Source: Gillisia sp.
Lineage (GTDB): Bacteria > Bacteroidota > Bacteroidia > Flavobacteriales > Flavobacteriaceae
Assembly: GCA_024635655.1 (NCBI GenBank)
Contig: JAGXIL010000062.1
Span: 1 to 64,000, forward strand
Reading direction: 5' to 3'
DNA length: 64,000 nt
Part shown: positions 26,936 through 38,481 of the stretch, one piece after another
Layout: every line of letters starts with the position of its first letter
Numbering within the stretch: the first letter of the stretch is position 1
Translations under genes and position numbers: made by a program
Notes under the pieces: generated by a model
The model's database searches: none
Seen by the model: the letters and a program-made list of their open reading frames with translations, nothing else
Told to the model about the DNA's origin: nothing

Positions 26936-26970
26936 AAAAATCCCCAACCTGCATCATGCAGATAGGGGAT
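26936..26970 (-). terminator. Intrinsic terminator after aconitase
   Basis: On minus: ATCCCC pairs with GGGGAT (26970-26965 with 26945-26940), enclosing a second stem CTGCAT/ATGCAG, then TTTTTC. Confidence 0.88.
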
Positions 26971-26995
26971 CTTTGAATTTAAATATCTCTAAAAT

Positions 26996-29263
26996 TTAAG
27001 CAGCACTCTGCTTCTTGATCAGGTTCAATGCAGAACCATTCTTATACCATTCGATCTGAGGTTGATTGTAAGTATGATTTGCTTTAATAATATCCTTGCT
27101 TCCATCGGCATGAATTACTTCAATTGTCAACGGTTTATCCGGTGCAAAATCCTTCAGATCGATCAGGTTAAAAGTATCGTCTTCCTGAATAAGATCATAA
27201 TCAGATTCATTCTGAAAAGTAATTCCTAATAATCCCTGCTTTTTCAGGTTTGTTTCGTGAATACGGGCAAAAGATTTTACTAAAACCACTTTTACGCCAA
27301 GGTGACGAGGTTCCATAGCTGCGTGCTCTCGTGATGACCCTTCTCCATAATTATGATCTCCTATCACCACTGTAGGAATTCCTGCAGCTTTGTAAGCTCT
27401 CTGCACAACAGGAACACCATCATATTCCCCTGTGAGCTGGTTTTTTACGTAATTCGTTTTAGTGTTGAAAGCATTTATAGCGCCAATAAGCATGTTATTA
27501 CTTATGTTATCAAGATGTCCTCTAAAGCGCAACCAGGGCCCTGCCATGGAAATATGGTCTGTAGTACATTTTCCAAGCGCTTTTATCAATAATTTTGCTC
27601 CTGTAATATTACCACCATCCCAGGGGTCAAAAGGTTCCAGCAACTGCAACCTTTCGCTGTCTTTAGCAACTTTTACCTCTACAAAATTTCCATCCTCAGA
27701 AGGCGCCACATATCCAGGGTCCTTTACATCAAAACCTTTTGGAGGCAACTCAATTCCGGTAGGTTCATCAAGCATTACTTCCTCTCCGTTCTCATTTAAT
27801 AATTTATCGCGGGTTGGGTCAAAGTCCAGCCTTCCTGCAATTGCAATGGCGGCAACCATTTCCGGAGATCCTACAAAGGCATGTGTATTTGGATTACCAT
27901 CGGCACGTTTTGAAAAATTCCGGTTAAAGGAATGAACGATGGTATTTTTTTCGTCTCCTTTACGGTCACTCCTGTCCCACTGTCCTATACACGGACCACA
28001 GGCATTGGTGAAAATAGTGGCATCAAGGTCTTCGAAAATCTGCAGTAAACCATCCCGCTCTGCTGTAAAACGAATAGTTTCTGAACCGGGATTGATCCCA
28101 AAATCTGATTTTGCTTTTATTCCTTTATCAACTGCCTGCTTGGCTATAGAAGCGGCCCGGGTGAGATCTTCATATGAAGAGTTGGTACAAGACCCTATCA
28201 ATCCCCAATCTACATTGATTGGCCAGTCATTTTCTTTAGCTTTTACAGCCATTTCAGAAATAGGAGTGGCAAGATCGGGCGTGAATGGTCCATTAAGGTG
28301 AGGGCGCAATTCAGATAAATTGATCTCAATTACTTCATCAAAATACTGTTCAGGATTGGCATACACCTCATCATCTCCGGTTAAATGTTCTCTAACTGCA
28401 TTGGCAGCTTCAGCAACATCGGCACGGTTTGTAGCATTTAAGTATCTTTCCATGGAATCGTCATAACCAAATGTAGAAGTAGTCGCTCCTACTTCAGCTC
28501 CCATATTACAGATAGTTCCTTTTCCGGTAGCCGACATTGAGCGGGCACCTTCCCCAAAATATTCAATTATTGCACCGGTTCCACCTTTTACGGTAAGGAT
28601 ACCGGCAACTTTTAAAATCACATCCTTAGGAGCTGTCCATCCGGAAAGTTTTCCGGTTAATTTTACTCCAATTAATTTAGGAAATTTTAGTTCCCATGCC
28701 ATTCCGGCCATAACATCAACTGCATCTGCACCACCTACCCCTATGGCGACCATTCCAAGTCCTCCGGCATTTACCGTATGAGAATCTGTTCCAATCATCA
28801 TACCTCCCGGAAAGGCATAATTTTCAAGTACAACCTGATGAATAATTCCTGCACCGGGTTTCCAAAAGCCTATTCCATATTTATTTGAAACAGACTCTAA
28901 AAAATCAAATACTTCACTACTTGATTTATTTGCAGCCTGAAGATCTATGGCTGCTCCCATTTTGGCCTGGATCAAGTGATCACAATGCACTGTAGTAGGT
29001 ACTGCAACTATTTTCTTTCCGGCTTGCATAAATTGTAAAAGGGCCATTTGTGCCGTCGCATCCTGGCAGGCAATCCTGTCTGGTGCAAATTCTACATAAT
29101 CCTTACCTCTGGTAAAGGCCTGCTTAGTTTCCCCTTCCCATAAATGAGAATAAAGAATTTTTTCTGAAAGCGTTAAAGGTTTTCCAACAATTTCACGCGC
29201 TTTATTTACACGTTGGCCTATATTGTCATAAACCCTTTTGATCATCTCTATATCGTATGCCAT
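26996..29263 (-). CDS. acn: Aconitate hydratase
   Basis: Fe-S enzyme interconverting citrate and isocitrate in the TCA cycle. 755 residues, the length of the mitochondrial-type aconitase rather than the ~890-residue E. coli AcnA. Seen: [51 protein letters not shown] (first cluster Cys), [12 protein letters not shown] (other two Cys), and C-terminal swivel domain with [22 protein letters not shown]. Complete, monocistronic; a TAATTTTG -7 element lies at 29298-29305 on minus. Confidence 0.96.
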   Translation of the reverse strand: MAYDIEMIKRVYDNIGQRVNKAREIVGKPLTLSEKILYSHLWEGETKQAFTRGKDYVEFAPDRIACQDATAQMALLQFMQAGKKIVAVPTTVHCDHLIQAKMGAAIDLQAANKSSSEVFDFLESVSNKYGIGFWKPGAGIIHQVVLENYAFPGGMMIGTDSHTVNAGGLGMVAIGVGGADAVDVMAGMAWELKFPKLIGVKLTGKLSGWTAPKDVILKVAGILTVKGGTGAIIEYFGEGARSMSATGKGTICNMGAEVGATTSTFGYDDSMERYLNATNRADVAEAANAVREHLTGDDEVYANPEQYFDEVIEINLSELRPHLNGPFTPDLATPISEMAVKAKENDWPINVDWGLIGSCTNSSYEDLTRAASIAKQAVDKGIKAKSDFGINPGSETIRFTAERDGLLQIFEDLDATIFTNACGPCIGQWDRSDRKGDEKNTIVHSFNRNFSKRADGNPNTHAFVGSPEMVAAIAIAGRLDFDPTRDKLLNENGEEVMLDEPTGIELPPKGFDVKDPGYVAPSEDGNFVEVKVAKDSERLQLLEPFDPWDGGNITGAKLLIKALGKCTTDHISMAGPWLRFRGHLDNISNNMLIGAINAFNTKTNYVKNQLTGEYDGVPVVQRAYKAAGIPTVVIGDHNYGEGSSREHAAMEPRHLGVKVVLVKSFARIHETNLKKQGLLGITFQNESDYDLIQEDDTFNLIDLKDFAPDKPLTIEVIHADGSKDIIKANHTYNQPQIEWYKNGSALNLIKKQSAA

Positions 29264-29447
29264 ATGTATGTTTTTTATATTTTTCTGAAAAGCTTTGCAA
29301 AATTACGAATTTTAGAACAAAATTAAAAATTACAGAAGAAACTGTAGCTTTCCTGTTGATTCTTTAAAAATTGACAGATGCCATCACCATTTATTGTATA
29401 TATCGTGATTTTAGGAATGTAAATTGCGAAATTAATAATGAGCCAAA

Positions 29448-29759
29448 TTACCTGGCCGCCTTATTTTCGCTTTCCTTCAAAAACTGAAGCCTGTTTCTTT
29501 GAAACAGATAATATACCGGGGTAAGATAAGGTAGTATAAACATTGCAAAGAGCCATAGCCCTTTCCTATATACATCTGATCGAAATATATCTATAAAGAC
29601 AATCGCCCAGAACAACAGCAACAAAATTAAACTAACCCAGGTTATAATTCCTGCATCCTCAATACGGGTAACTGTGGCCTGAGAGTAAAGAAACACTCCT
29701 AAAAGAACAAAAAATAAAATAGCAGCAGCTATTCTGTATTTTAACAATAAGTGGATCAT
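29448..29759 (-). CDS. Small membrane protein, unknown
   Basis: 103 residues with three hydrophobic segments (IAAAILFFVLLGVFLYS, ITWVSLILLLLFWAIVFIDIF, LWLFAMFILPYLTPVYYLF) and a charged C-terminal tail. The last segment recalls the PLD-nuclease N-terminal (PLDc_N) small membrane proteins. 25 bases after the MoxR gene, so likely co-transcribed. Function unknown. Confidence 0.75.
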   Translation of the reverse strand: MIHLLLKYRIAAAILFFVLLGVFLYSQATVTRIEDAGIITWVSLILLLLFWAIVFIDIFRSDVYRKGLWLFAMFILPYLTPVYYLFQRNRLQFLKESENKAAR

Positions 29760-29784
29760 ATTGAAAAATACGCCTTTTGAATAT

Positions 29785-30738
29785 TTAAAACAAACTTCTA
29801 ATTATATTTTCTTCGGTAATGCCTTCTGCTTCCGCTTTATAATTTTTTATAATACGGTGTCTTAAAATTCCAATGGCTACTGCCTGAATATTTTCAATAT
29901 CAGGAGAAAATTTGCCGTTAACAATGGCGTGTGCTTTTGCCGCCAGTACCAAATTTTGAGAAGCTCTGGGACCTGCACCCCAATCTACATAAGTTTTCAC
30001 AATATCGGGAGCTGTATTTCCCTGAGGTCTTGTTTTTCCTACCAGATTAACTGCGTATTCAACCACATTATCCGGCACAGGGACCCGGCGAATTAACTGC
30101 TGAATCTCAATAATGTCATTGGCAATAAACATAGGTACAATATCTGCAGAATAATTGGCTGTTGTGTTTTTCACTACATCCACTTCCTCGCTAAACGAAG
30201 GATAATCCAGATGGATTGCAAACATAAACCTATCCAGCTGGGCTTCCGGCAAGGGATAAGTACCTTCCTGTTCTATAGGATTTTGTGTTGCAAGAACAAA
30301 ATACGGCAAACTTAATTTATAGTGATTCCCTGCCACAGTTACTGCCCGTTCCTGCATGGCTTCAAGTAAAGCTGCCTGGGTTTTAGGCGGGGTCCGGTTA
30401 ATTTCGTCGGCAAGAATGATATTAGAAAAAACAGGCCCTTTAATAAATTTAAATTGCCTGTTCTCATCTAATATTTCCGAACCCAGAATATCACTGGGCA
30501 TGAGGTCTGGTGTAAACTGTATTCTTTTAAAATCAAGACCCAAAGCTCTGGCAATGGTATTTACCATAAGCGTCTTTGCCAATCCCGGCACCCCAATGAG
30601 TAATGCATGTCCTCCGGCAAATATGGAAAGCAGGATTTGATCCACAACTTCCTCCTGCCCCACAATTACTTTAGCAATTTCCTGCTTAAGCTGCTGGTGA
30701 TTTTTTACAAAAGTTTCTACCGCGGTAACATCAGACAT
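29785..30738 (-). CDS. MoxR-family AAA+ ATPase
   Basis: 317 residues. Walker A GVPGLAKT, Walker B ILADEINRTPPKTQAALLEAMQE, sensor 1 FVLATQNPIEQEGTYPLPEAQLDRF, and the C-terminal lid with RHRIIKNYKAEAEGITEE. MoxR ATPases act as chaperones for cofactor insertion or surface assembly, usually with VWA/DUF58 partners; no such partner gene is next to it here, where a small membrane protein follows instead. It starts five bases after the stop of the SurA-like gene, so part of the same operon. Confidence 0.92.
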   Translation of the reverse strand: MSDVTAVETFVKNHQQLKQEIAKVIVGQEEVVDQILLSIFAGGHALLIGVPGLAKTLMVNTIARALGLDFKRIQFTPDLMPSDILGSEILDENRQFKFIKGPVFSNIILADEINRTPPKTQAALLEAMQERAVTVAGNHYKLSLPYFVLATQNPIEQEGTYPLPEAQLDRFMFAIHLDYPSFSEEVDVVKNTTANYSADIVPMFIANDIIEIQQLIRRVPVPDNVVEYAVNLVGKTRPQGNTAPDIVKTYVDWGAGPRASQNLVLAAKAHAIVNGKFSPDIENIQAVAIGILRHRIIKNYKAEAEGITEENIIRSLF

Positions 30739-30743
30739 TTAAA

Positions 30744-32201
30744 TTATTTTTTTAACCAGTTGCTGGTGTACTCACAGTCACGGTATTTACCATTAACCTT
30801 TATATACGTATTTCCTATTTTTTCTTTTTGCCATTTTTCAATAGCTTTAAACTGCTTGTCCCGAAGTGCAAGTTCCTGGATCTTCATATAATCCTGTGCG
30901 AAACTCGCCTGGTGTTCAGGAAATCTTTTGTTTACTGTAATGATTTTAAATATGGTCCTGCCGGTACGATCCTGATCTGTTAATATTAAGGATACATCCC
31001 CTTCTTTTAAATTGACAACATCATCATACATTTCAGGAGGAGTTTTGGTCAATTCCATTCGGGTTTCCCCGGTTGTAGGATTGATCAGTCTACCACTGTT
31101 TGCTGCTGTTTCTTCTTCATCAGAATATTTTTTTGCAGCGTCCCCAAAGGTGATCTCCTTATTTACTATTGCAGTTCGAATACTGTCAATATGCTTTTTA
31201 GCCTTTTCAACAGTTGCTGTAGTTACATCAGGGATCATCAGGATGTGCCGAATTTCCAGATTTTGGCCAACGATCTTATCTACCTTAATAATATGGAACC
31301 CGAACTGAGATTCAAAAGGTTCACTTACTTCCCCTTCCTGAAGACTGAAAGCGGTGTCTTTAAAATCCTTATCCAAACCATCTTTACGGGTTATCACCAT
31401 TCTACCACCTTCTTTACTTGATCCGGGATCCTGAGAATACATAATGGCTTTGGTATTAAAACTGGCACCATTGTCTATTACATCTTCCCTGATCTCATTG
31501 AGGCGATCAATTATTTTTTGTTTCTCACTTTGAGGAATTTCGGGCTCAATAACAATTTGAGCAACTTCAACCTCATCTCCAAAAAATGGACGTTCATCTT
31601 CAGGAATTGCTTCAAAATAAGCCCTAACTTCGTCCGGAGTTACTTCAACATCTTCAATGATCTTTTGCTGCATCCGGTTTGCAAGTTCTCTTTGTTTATT
31701 TATTTCCAACAATTCAGTGCGGAATTCGGCTTCAGATTCTCTTTTATAGAATTCCAATAGCTTTTCCATAGAACCTATTTGCCCAACCATCTGGTTCATT
31801 TGCTGTTCAACCATATTTCCCATTTCAGCATCTGAAACTAATATACTATCCTGAATGGCGTGATGGGCATACAATTTATTTTCCAGCAAACTTCCTGCAA
31901 GCTGGCAGTCATCATATTCGGCTGTAGAGACTCCCTGACTTTTTAGATCCTGGTACATCATATCTACATCACTGTCCAAAACCACATAAGCTCCAACCAC
32001 AGCGGCAATTCCATCAACTTTATATCTCTGAAAACCTTCCGTTGGGGTTTGTGCCGCTACCACATCTTGTTTTGGTTGAATGGCAGTACTGTCTGTTACT
32101 ATCACTTGCTGCGCAAAACTATTTTGCCCGATAAGGCCAAAACAGCATACTATTGCGAAGCTTCTAATTATAAATTTCAAATTGTTTGTTTTCAATTGCA
32201 T
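30744..32201 (-). CDS. SurA-like periplasmic parvulin peptidyl-prolyl isomerase
   Basis: 485 residues with a signal peptide (FIIRSFAIVCCFGLIGQNSFAQQ). N-terminal chaperone region VDGIAAVVGAYVVLDSDVDMMYQDLKSQG as in SurA, then two parvulin domains (about 205-305, FNTKAIMYSQDPGSSKEGGRM; and 310-425, EIRHILM and FGDAAKKYSDEEETAANSGR). Likely escorts outer-membrane proteins. The start overlaps the upstream gene by 38 bases; a TTG at 32180 would give a shorter overlap and still keep the signal peptide. Confidence 0.9.
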   Translation of the reverse strand: MQLKTNNLKFIIRSFAIVCCFGLIGQNSFAQQVIVTDSTAIQPKQDVVAAQTPTEGFQRYKVDGIAAVVGAYVVLDSDVDMMYQDLKSQGVSTAEYDDCQLAGSLLENKLYAHHAIQDSILVSDAEMGNMVEQQMNQMVGQIGSMEKLLEFYKRESEAEFRTELLEINKQRELANRMQQKIIEDVEVTPDEVRAYFEAIPEDERPFFGDEVEVAQIVIEPEIPQSEKQKIIDRLNEIREDVIDNGASFNTKAIMYSQDPGSSKEGGRMVITRKDGLDKDFKDTAFSLQEGEVSEPFESQFGFHIIKVDKIVGQNLEIRHILMIPDVTTATVEKAKKHIDSIRTAIVNKEITFGDAAKKYSDEEETAANSGRLINPTTGETRMELTKTPPEMYDDVVNLKEGDVSLILTDQDRTGRTIFKIITVNKRFPEHQASFAQDYMKIQELALRDKQFKAIEKWQKEKIGNTYIKVNGKYRDCEYTSNWLKK

Positions 32202-33024
32202 CTCGAGTTATATCTTTTTCTAATTCTTTAACCAATTCGGCTTTTCTTTTATTGAGAAGGATCTGCTTTATCGTGGAAGTTGCATATTCCAGCGGCGCCT
32301 GATCATTTCTCAACAATATATCATTTACATAGACCAAATATACTTCTAATGAATCTTCGAGCTGAAGAAAATTAGATTTTTTTAGCAATTGGGCTTTATT
32401 TGAATCATTAAGGGGTCCTATTTTATTATATACAGATTTTGTGCTCACCCATACTGAATCGTTAAAGGTATATGCCTTGAATTGTAAGGCTATTTTATCA
32501 AGCTCTGCCTTGTCTTCTTCATTAAACCTTCTGAACATTTTCACTATGTCGGGAATATCCAAAGCATTTTTATCCAGCGTAATAAACCTCAGCTTTACCA
32601 GGTCTTCATTCAGTTTTAAACTCTCCAAATGTTCCTCGTAATAACCTTCAATTTCCTTTCCGTTCAAAGAGGTATCCAATTGTTTCGCTACCAGCGCATC
32701 CAAATATGCTTTTGTGTAAAGCTCATTTCGGTAATTATTCACCAGATCGTCAAACTCCTCTTGTTTGCTCAAACTTAGGTTATATTTTGCCCTATCTATC
32801 AACAATTGCTGAGTTGCCCACCGCGTAATAAAATTGGAAACAATTAAAACGCTGTCTTCTGCTGTTACATTCTCATCAACCAGCGCATCAATATCCTCTT
32901 CAAACAAGTAACTTTGATTTACCCGGGCTACTACCTTTCTTTCTTCCTCCTCAAAATATTCACATCCTGTGAGAAACATCAAACCACACAGGGCAAGAAT
33001 AATTTTAAAGGTGTATTTCTGCAT
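32164..33024 (-). CDS. SurA-N-like lipoprotein, partner of the parvulin
   Basis: 286 residues; lipoprotein signal with lipobox LTGC at Cys21. The mature part is mostly helical (EEEERKVVARVNQSYLFEEDIDALV, similar to the SurA N-terminal chaperone domain) and there is no parvulin signature, so it is probably a chaperone without isomerase activity. Overlaps the SurA-like gene and heads the operon lipoprotein-surA-moxR-membrane protein. Confidence 0.82.
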   Translation of the reverse strand: MQKYTFKIILALCGLMFLTGCEYFEEEERKVVARVNQSYLFEEDIDALVDENVTAEDSVLIVSNFITRWATQQLLIDRAKYNLSLSKQEEFDDLVNNYRNELYTKAYLDALVAKQLDTSLNGKEIEGYYEEHLESLKLNEDLVKLRFITLDKNALDIPDIVKMFRRFNEEDKAELDKIALQFKAYTFNDSVWVSTKSVYNKIGPLNDSNKAQLLKKSNFLQLEDSLEVYLVYVNDILLRNDQAPLEYATSTIKQILLNKRKAELVKELEKDITRDAIENKQFEIYN

Positions 33025-33347
33025 TAACTATATAAAATTATGCCTGCCATTGTTATCAATTATTTCCGCTACAACACAAGCCGCCGCAAAAATAATAAAA
33101 CTGTTTGCTAAAACAAGCTGTTACTACAAACGATTTCAAATTCAGGAAATTATATATTTTCCTGAAATTTTATTCAATATCACTCATACAAAAACAGCAC
33201 CAAGAAAAGTCAGAATGTAAAATAGATTTTAGCATTTGACTCGATTTAAGAAAACTGCCTAATGTAAAAATTTTCAGGTATCCTAAATTCATTAATTTGC
33301 GGCAGAACTTTTGCATAGAGGAATATTAAATAATCTTAATGTAATAT
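33025..33347. other. Divergent intergenic region
   Basis: 323 bases between divergent genes. No ORF with coding character. TTAATTTG at 33292-33299 is a one-mismatch -7 for the plus-strand gene. Nothing else is evident. Confidence 0.4.
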
Positions 33348-33593
33348 ATGGAGAGAAAAATAAAATTCATCTGGGACTTCAAAGGCCCCCACGGATTACC
33401 AACCGCCCAGCATCACGAAATTCACCTTAAGGATTTTATAAAAAAGAATGGTCTTGAGGCTTTCCCCATCACCGGAGTAGAAACAGTAAGTGATATGCAT
33501 TCTTTAGCATTTTGGGTGATCCCGGAATCTGAGATCCCAAACTATCGCGACGTTCTAAAACCTCATCGTGCTACTGTCTATACAGAAGTATAA
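33348..33593 (+). CDS. Small conserved protein, unknown
   Basis: 81 residues, starts MERKIKFIWDFKGPHG and ends PHRATVYTEV. His-rich segment GLPTAQHHEIHLKDF, and a second part FWVIPESEIPNYRDVLKPHR that reads as a folded soluble domain without signal peptide. It is open with good codon use and likely real. I do not recognise a named family. It lies 63 bases before the OmpH gene. Confidence 0.75.
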   Translation: MERKIKFIWDFKGPHGLPTAQHHEIHLKDFIKKNGLEAFPITGVETVSDMHSLAFWVIPESEIPNYRDVLKPHRATVYTEV

Positions 33594-33656
33594 TAAAATT
33601 AAATTTATTTCCAATTATTTAAAAGGCCCTTTTATATTTGAACAAAATTAAACACC

Positions 33657-34163
33657 ATGAAAAACTCTATTTTTATTTTAATCGCTGTATTATCAGCTAC
33701 TGTAAGCCAGGCACAAAGCAAGGTAGGAACCATTGATGCAGATTACATTTTAGGACAGCTCCCTGAGATCTCTACTGTAGAAGAAGGTTTGAAGACTTAT
33801 AACACTGAACTTCAGGAAGATCTTCAAAATACCATCAAGAACTATGAAACTCTTGTAGCCGATTACCGGGAGAAAAATGTTGATTTTTCTGAAGAAGAGA
33901 AAGCAACTAAAGAAGAGGAGATCATTTCACTGGAAAATGAGATCAAAAATTTCAGGCAAAAAGCTTCGGTTTTGATCCAGATGCGAAGAAATGAACTAAC
34001 GCAACCGCTTTATGAAAAAATAGACGGTGCAATGAAGGAGGTTATTTCTGAACAAAAGTATACCCAGATCATAAATGCAAGTGCCAATGCGCTTGCCTTT
34101 TCAGATCCCGAGTACGATATTACTGATGCAGTTCTTACCAAGCTGGGAATTAGTACTCCGTAA
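33657..34163 (+). CDS. OmpH/Skp family periplasmic chaperone
   Basis: 168 residues, signal peptide MKNSIFILIAVLSATVSQAQS, then the Skp pattern: KVGTIDADYILGQLPEIS, a long alpha-helical coiled coil (residues ~40-110, QEDLQNTIKNYETLVADYREKN) and the return strand with KYTQIINASANALAFSDPEYDITDAVL. Holds unfolded outer-membrane proteins in the periplasm, in line with the SurA-like genes nearby. Closed by a bidirectional terminator. Confidence 0.9.
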   Translation: MKNSIFILIAVLSATVSQAQSKVGTIDADYILGQLPEISTVEEGLKTYNTELQEDLQNTIKNYETLVADYREKNVDFSEEEKATKEEEIISLENEIKNFRQKASVLIQMRRNELTQPLYEKIDGAMKEVISEQKYTQIINASANALAFSDPEYDITDAVLTKLGISTP

Positions 34164-34181
34164 AGAAGAGAAGAAAATAAT

Positions 34182-34222
34182 AAAAAAGGCGGCCCAGATT
34201 TTTTCCGGGCCGCCTTTTTTTT
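34182..34222. terminator. Bidirectional terminator
   Basis: AAAAAAGGCGGCCC and GGGCCGCCTTTTTT with an 11-base loop, between convergent ompH and guaB. Confidence 0.93.
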
Positions 34223-34235
34223 ATGATCTATTTTA

Positions 34236-35720
<1,485 letters not shown>

Positions 35721-35731
35721 TTAATTGCGTG

Positions 35732-35739
35732 CAAATATA
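35732..35739 (-). promoter_or_regulatory. guaB promoter (-7 element)
   Basis: TATATTTG on minus, 23 bases before the guaB ATG. Confidence 0.5.
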
Positions 35740-35822
35740 CGTTTTTAAACTTAAAAATAAGCACTGTGCCCAAGTGAGTTTTTGATATCTAAATATTTAT
35801 GAGGGAAGGGAAACAAACCGGG

Positions 35823-36809
35823 CTAAGAGGTGAATTCCAAAACATCTTTTGAGTTAAACCCAATCTTAATTTTATCAGCAATGTTCCTTTCCTTAGTCAA
35901 AACGGTCAATTGCTCTCCGTTGTCAAGCTTTAACAACAACTGAATATTATCTCCCAAAAAGGTTTTTTTCAGCACATTGGCATAGGTAACATACTCACAT
36001 TCTGAATTTATTGTAAGACTTTCATTCCTGATTGCGTGACAGCAATTGGCGTTTAAAGGACATTCAAAGGCAGATTGTAATTCTTTATTGAGCTGAATGG
36101 TGTTTCCAAATAAGGAAGCAACGTAAACGGAATTAGGTTTTATGTATAAATTGGCCGCCGCATCTTTCTGAATTACTTCCCCATGCTGCAGGATAAGGAT
36201 CTCATCGGCAACAGAAAGTGCATCTTGGGTATCGTGAGTGACAAAAATGGCAGTTACCCCGGTTTTCTTTATAATTTCAAAAACCTGGCTTCGCAACTGC
36301 ATTCGTAACATAGCATCCAGGTTACTGAAAGGCTCATCCAGGATAAGCAAAGAAGGATTTGGAGCAAGAGCCCTTGCAAGAGCAACCCGTTGTTGCTGCC
36401 CGCCCGAGAGCTGGTGAGGATAACGATTTTCCATAGCTGTTAAACCTACCAGTTCCAGCATTTCCTTTGCCCGCTGTTTTTTATTCTTTTGTTTGGAAAT
36501 TCCGTAGAGAACATTTTCCAAAAGCGTTAAATGGGGAAATAAGGCATATTCCTGGAACACTAAACCTATTTTCCTCTTTTCAGGAGACACCAGCTTTTTT
36601 ATGGATGAAACTTCTGTTCCTTCCAGCTCGATGCTTCCGTGATCTGGTCTTTCCAGGCCTGCTATTAATCGTACAAGAGTGGTTTTACCACTACCGCTTT
36701 CTCCTACAACAGCACAAATGTCCCCTTTCTCCAATTTGAACGACACCTCTTTAAGAGCAAAACTTTTACCCTTGTCAAAACTTTTAGAAAGCGATTTTAT
36801 ATTAAGCAT
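35823..36809 (-). CDS. Ferric-iron ABC transporter ATP-binding protein
   Basis: 328 residues. Walker A GESGSGKT, Q-loop VFQEYALFP, signature LSGGQQQRVALARAL, Walker B LLILDEP, then a C-terminal TOBE-like region (~230-328) as in the FbpC/PotA group. The TOBE region holds a Cys cluster CPLNANCCH that is unusual for this family and might sense metal or redox. Last gene of the three-gene importer; one base separates it from the permease gene. Confidence 0.88.
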   Translation of the reverse strand: MLNIKSLSKSFDKGKSFALKEVSFKLEKGDICAVVGESGSGKTTLVRLIAGLERPDHGSIELEGTEVSSIKKLVSPEKRKIGLVFQEYALFPHLTLLENVLYGISKQKNKKQRAKEMLELVGLTAMENRYPHQLSGGQQQRVALARALAPNPSLLILDEPFSNLDAMLRMQLRSQVFEIIKKTGVTAIFVTHDTQDALSVADEILILQHGEVIQKDAAANLYIKPNSVYVASLFGNTIQLNKELQSAFECPLNANCCHAIRNESLTINSECEYVTYANVLKKTFLGDNIQLLLKLDNGEQLTVLTKERNIADKIKIGFNSKDVLEFTS

Positions 36810-36810
36810 T

Positions 36811-38481
36811 TTATTTTTTAATAAGTAATTTATTTAAAAAAATAACCGGTAACGCTGCTGTGAAGATAATAAATAATGAAGGAATTGCCGCTTCCATGAT
36901 CATTTCATCACTGGCATATTCATAAGCCTTCACTGCTAATGTATTTATATGAAAGGGCTTCAAAATTAAAGTTAAAGGCAATTCTTTCAACACATCAATA
37001 AAAACAAGGATTAAAGCACTTAGTATTCCGGTTTTTATCAAAGGAAATTCAATTCGAAAAAAGGTTTTTAAATTTCCAACGCCAAGCATTTTTGATGAGT
37101 CGGGGATGGTATTGCTAACTTTCAGAGAAGTAGATTCTATAGGGTTAAAAGCCACAGCAAGAAATCTTACGCAATAGGCATATACCAGTGCCACAAGTGT
37201 TCCATTGATCAATAATCCAGTTTTAATAGAAAAGAGGTAGTCCAATGCACCTATGAGCCATTTATCAAAGGCGAGGGTTGGGATCATAATTCCAATGGCG
37301 ATCACCGCACCCGGAATTGCATATCCTAATATTCCCATTCTGGCAATATTTTTAATAAACCCCAGAAAACTCCATTTTGAAAAGTAAATTAAAAATGTGG
37401 CAAAAAGGACTGTTATCATTGCCGTTAAAATGGCTATACCGAAACTCTGTAGGGAGAGCATTAGAAAATCCAGGTCAAATACTTTTTCAAAGGTTAATGT
37501 GGCCCAGTATATCAATTGCAATACGGGAATAAAAAAACCTAAAACAACTGGTATTAAAACAACCAGCAGAATTAAAAATTGCGAAAATTTACTGCTGCTT
37601 TTTCTATGAATATAGGTGTTATTCGACCTTGCTGAAGAAACTTTGATATTCCGCCTTTGCCATTTTTCAAATAGAATCAAGGCAAAAACGATCACGATAA
37701 GCAGGGCTGAAAGATAAACGGCAGTTTCAGGTTCTTCAAGAGAAAACCATGCGCGAAAAATTCCGGTAGTAAAGGTATTCACTCCATAATACTGGGCGGC
37801 CCCATAATCATTGAGCACCTCCATAAGCACCAGGATAAGACCGGCAATAATAGCCGGGCGGGCAAGAGGTAACATCAGTTTAAAAAATGACTTAAATTCA
37901 CCTACTCCCAAAATAGTGGAAGCCTCCAGGAGGTTATTAGCCTGATTTAGAAAGAAGGCACGTGAACTTACATAAACATAAGGGAAAAGCGAGATGCTAA
38001 GAACAAAAGCCAATCCGGCTTTATTCATGATATCAATACGTATAAAATCCCAACCAAGCCACCGAAAGATCAGGTCCATACTTCCCCCGTAGTCAAAAAC
38101 CCCTGCATAAGCATAAGCGACAATATATCCAGGAATTGCCAGAGGAAGGATTAACAGCCATTCCATTTGTTTCCTTAGCGGAAATTCAAAGCGCGCCACC
38201 AGCCAGGCCGATGATACTCCGAAAAGCAGCACTAAAAAACTACAAACAAATACCAGGAAAAGGGAATTTCCTATGTAATCAAGTAAAAGATTATCTACAA
38301 TATGACCCCAGGTCTCCCCGGGACCGGCAAAAAGTTTAACTCCTATGGAAATGATTGGTAGGGCGATAAAAAGAATGATGGCCAATGTGAAAATTGACCA
38401 TCTGTTACTATCTCTTTTTAGACGCTTTAACCTATATTTTATAGAAAAAATATTACTACTACTTCCAGCCTGCTTCATCAA
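36811..38481 (-). CDS. Ferric-iron ABC transporter permease (fused)
   Basis: 556 residues with ~12 membrane segments in two repeats, each with an EAA-type loop (EASTILGVGEFKSFFKLMLPLARPAI and DSSKMLGVGNLKTFFRIEFPLIKTGI). Fused permease as in FbpB/AfuB, so one polypeptide forms the whole channel. The N-terminus overlaps the end of the binding-protein gene by 23 bases. Confidence 0.9.
   Translation of the reverse strand: MMKQAGSSSNIFSIKYRLKRLKRDSNRWSIFTLAIILFIALPIISIGVKLFAGPGETWGHIVDNLLLDYIGNSLFLVFVCSFLVLLFGVSSAWLVARFEFPLRKQMEWLLILPLAIPGYIVAYAYAGVFDYGGSMDLIFRWLGWDFIRIDIMNKAGLAFVLSISLFPYVYVSSRAFFLNQANNLLEASTILGVGEFKSFFKLMLPLARPAIIAGLILVLMEVLNDYGAAQYYGVNTFTTGIFRAWFSLEEPETAVYLSALLIVIVFALILFEKWQRRNIKVSSARSNNTYIHRKSSSKFSQFLILLVVLIPVVLGFFIPVLQLIYWATLTFEKVFDLDFLMLSLQSFGIAILTAMITVLFATFLIYFSKWSFLGFIKNIARMGILGYAIPGAVIAIGIMIPTLAFDKWLIGALDYLFSIKTGLLINGTLVALVYAYCVRFLAVAFNPIESTSLKVSNTIPDSSKMLGVGNLKTFFRIEFPLIKTGILSALILVFIDVLKELPLTLILKPFHINTLAVKAYEYASDEMIMEAAIPSLFIIFTAALPVIFLNKLLIKK

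Noticed and set aside
27462-28301. Long antisense ORFs inside the aconitase gene
   Set aside because: Mirror frames of a strongly conserved enzyme, low-complexity composition.
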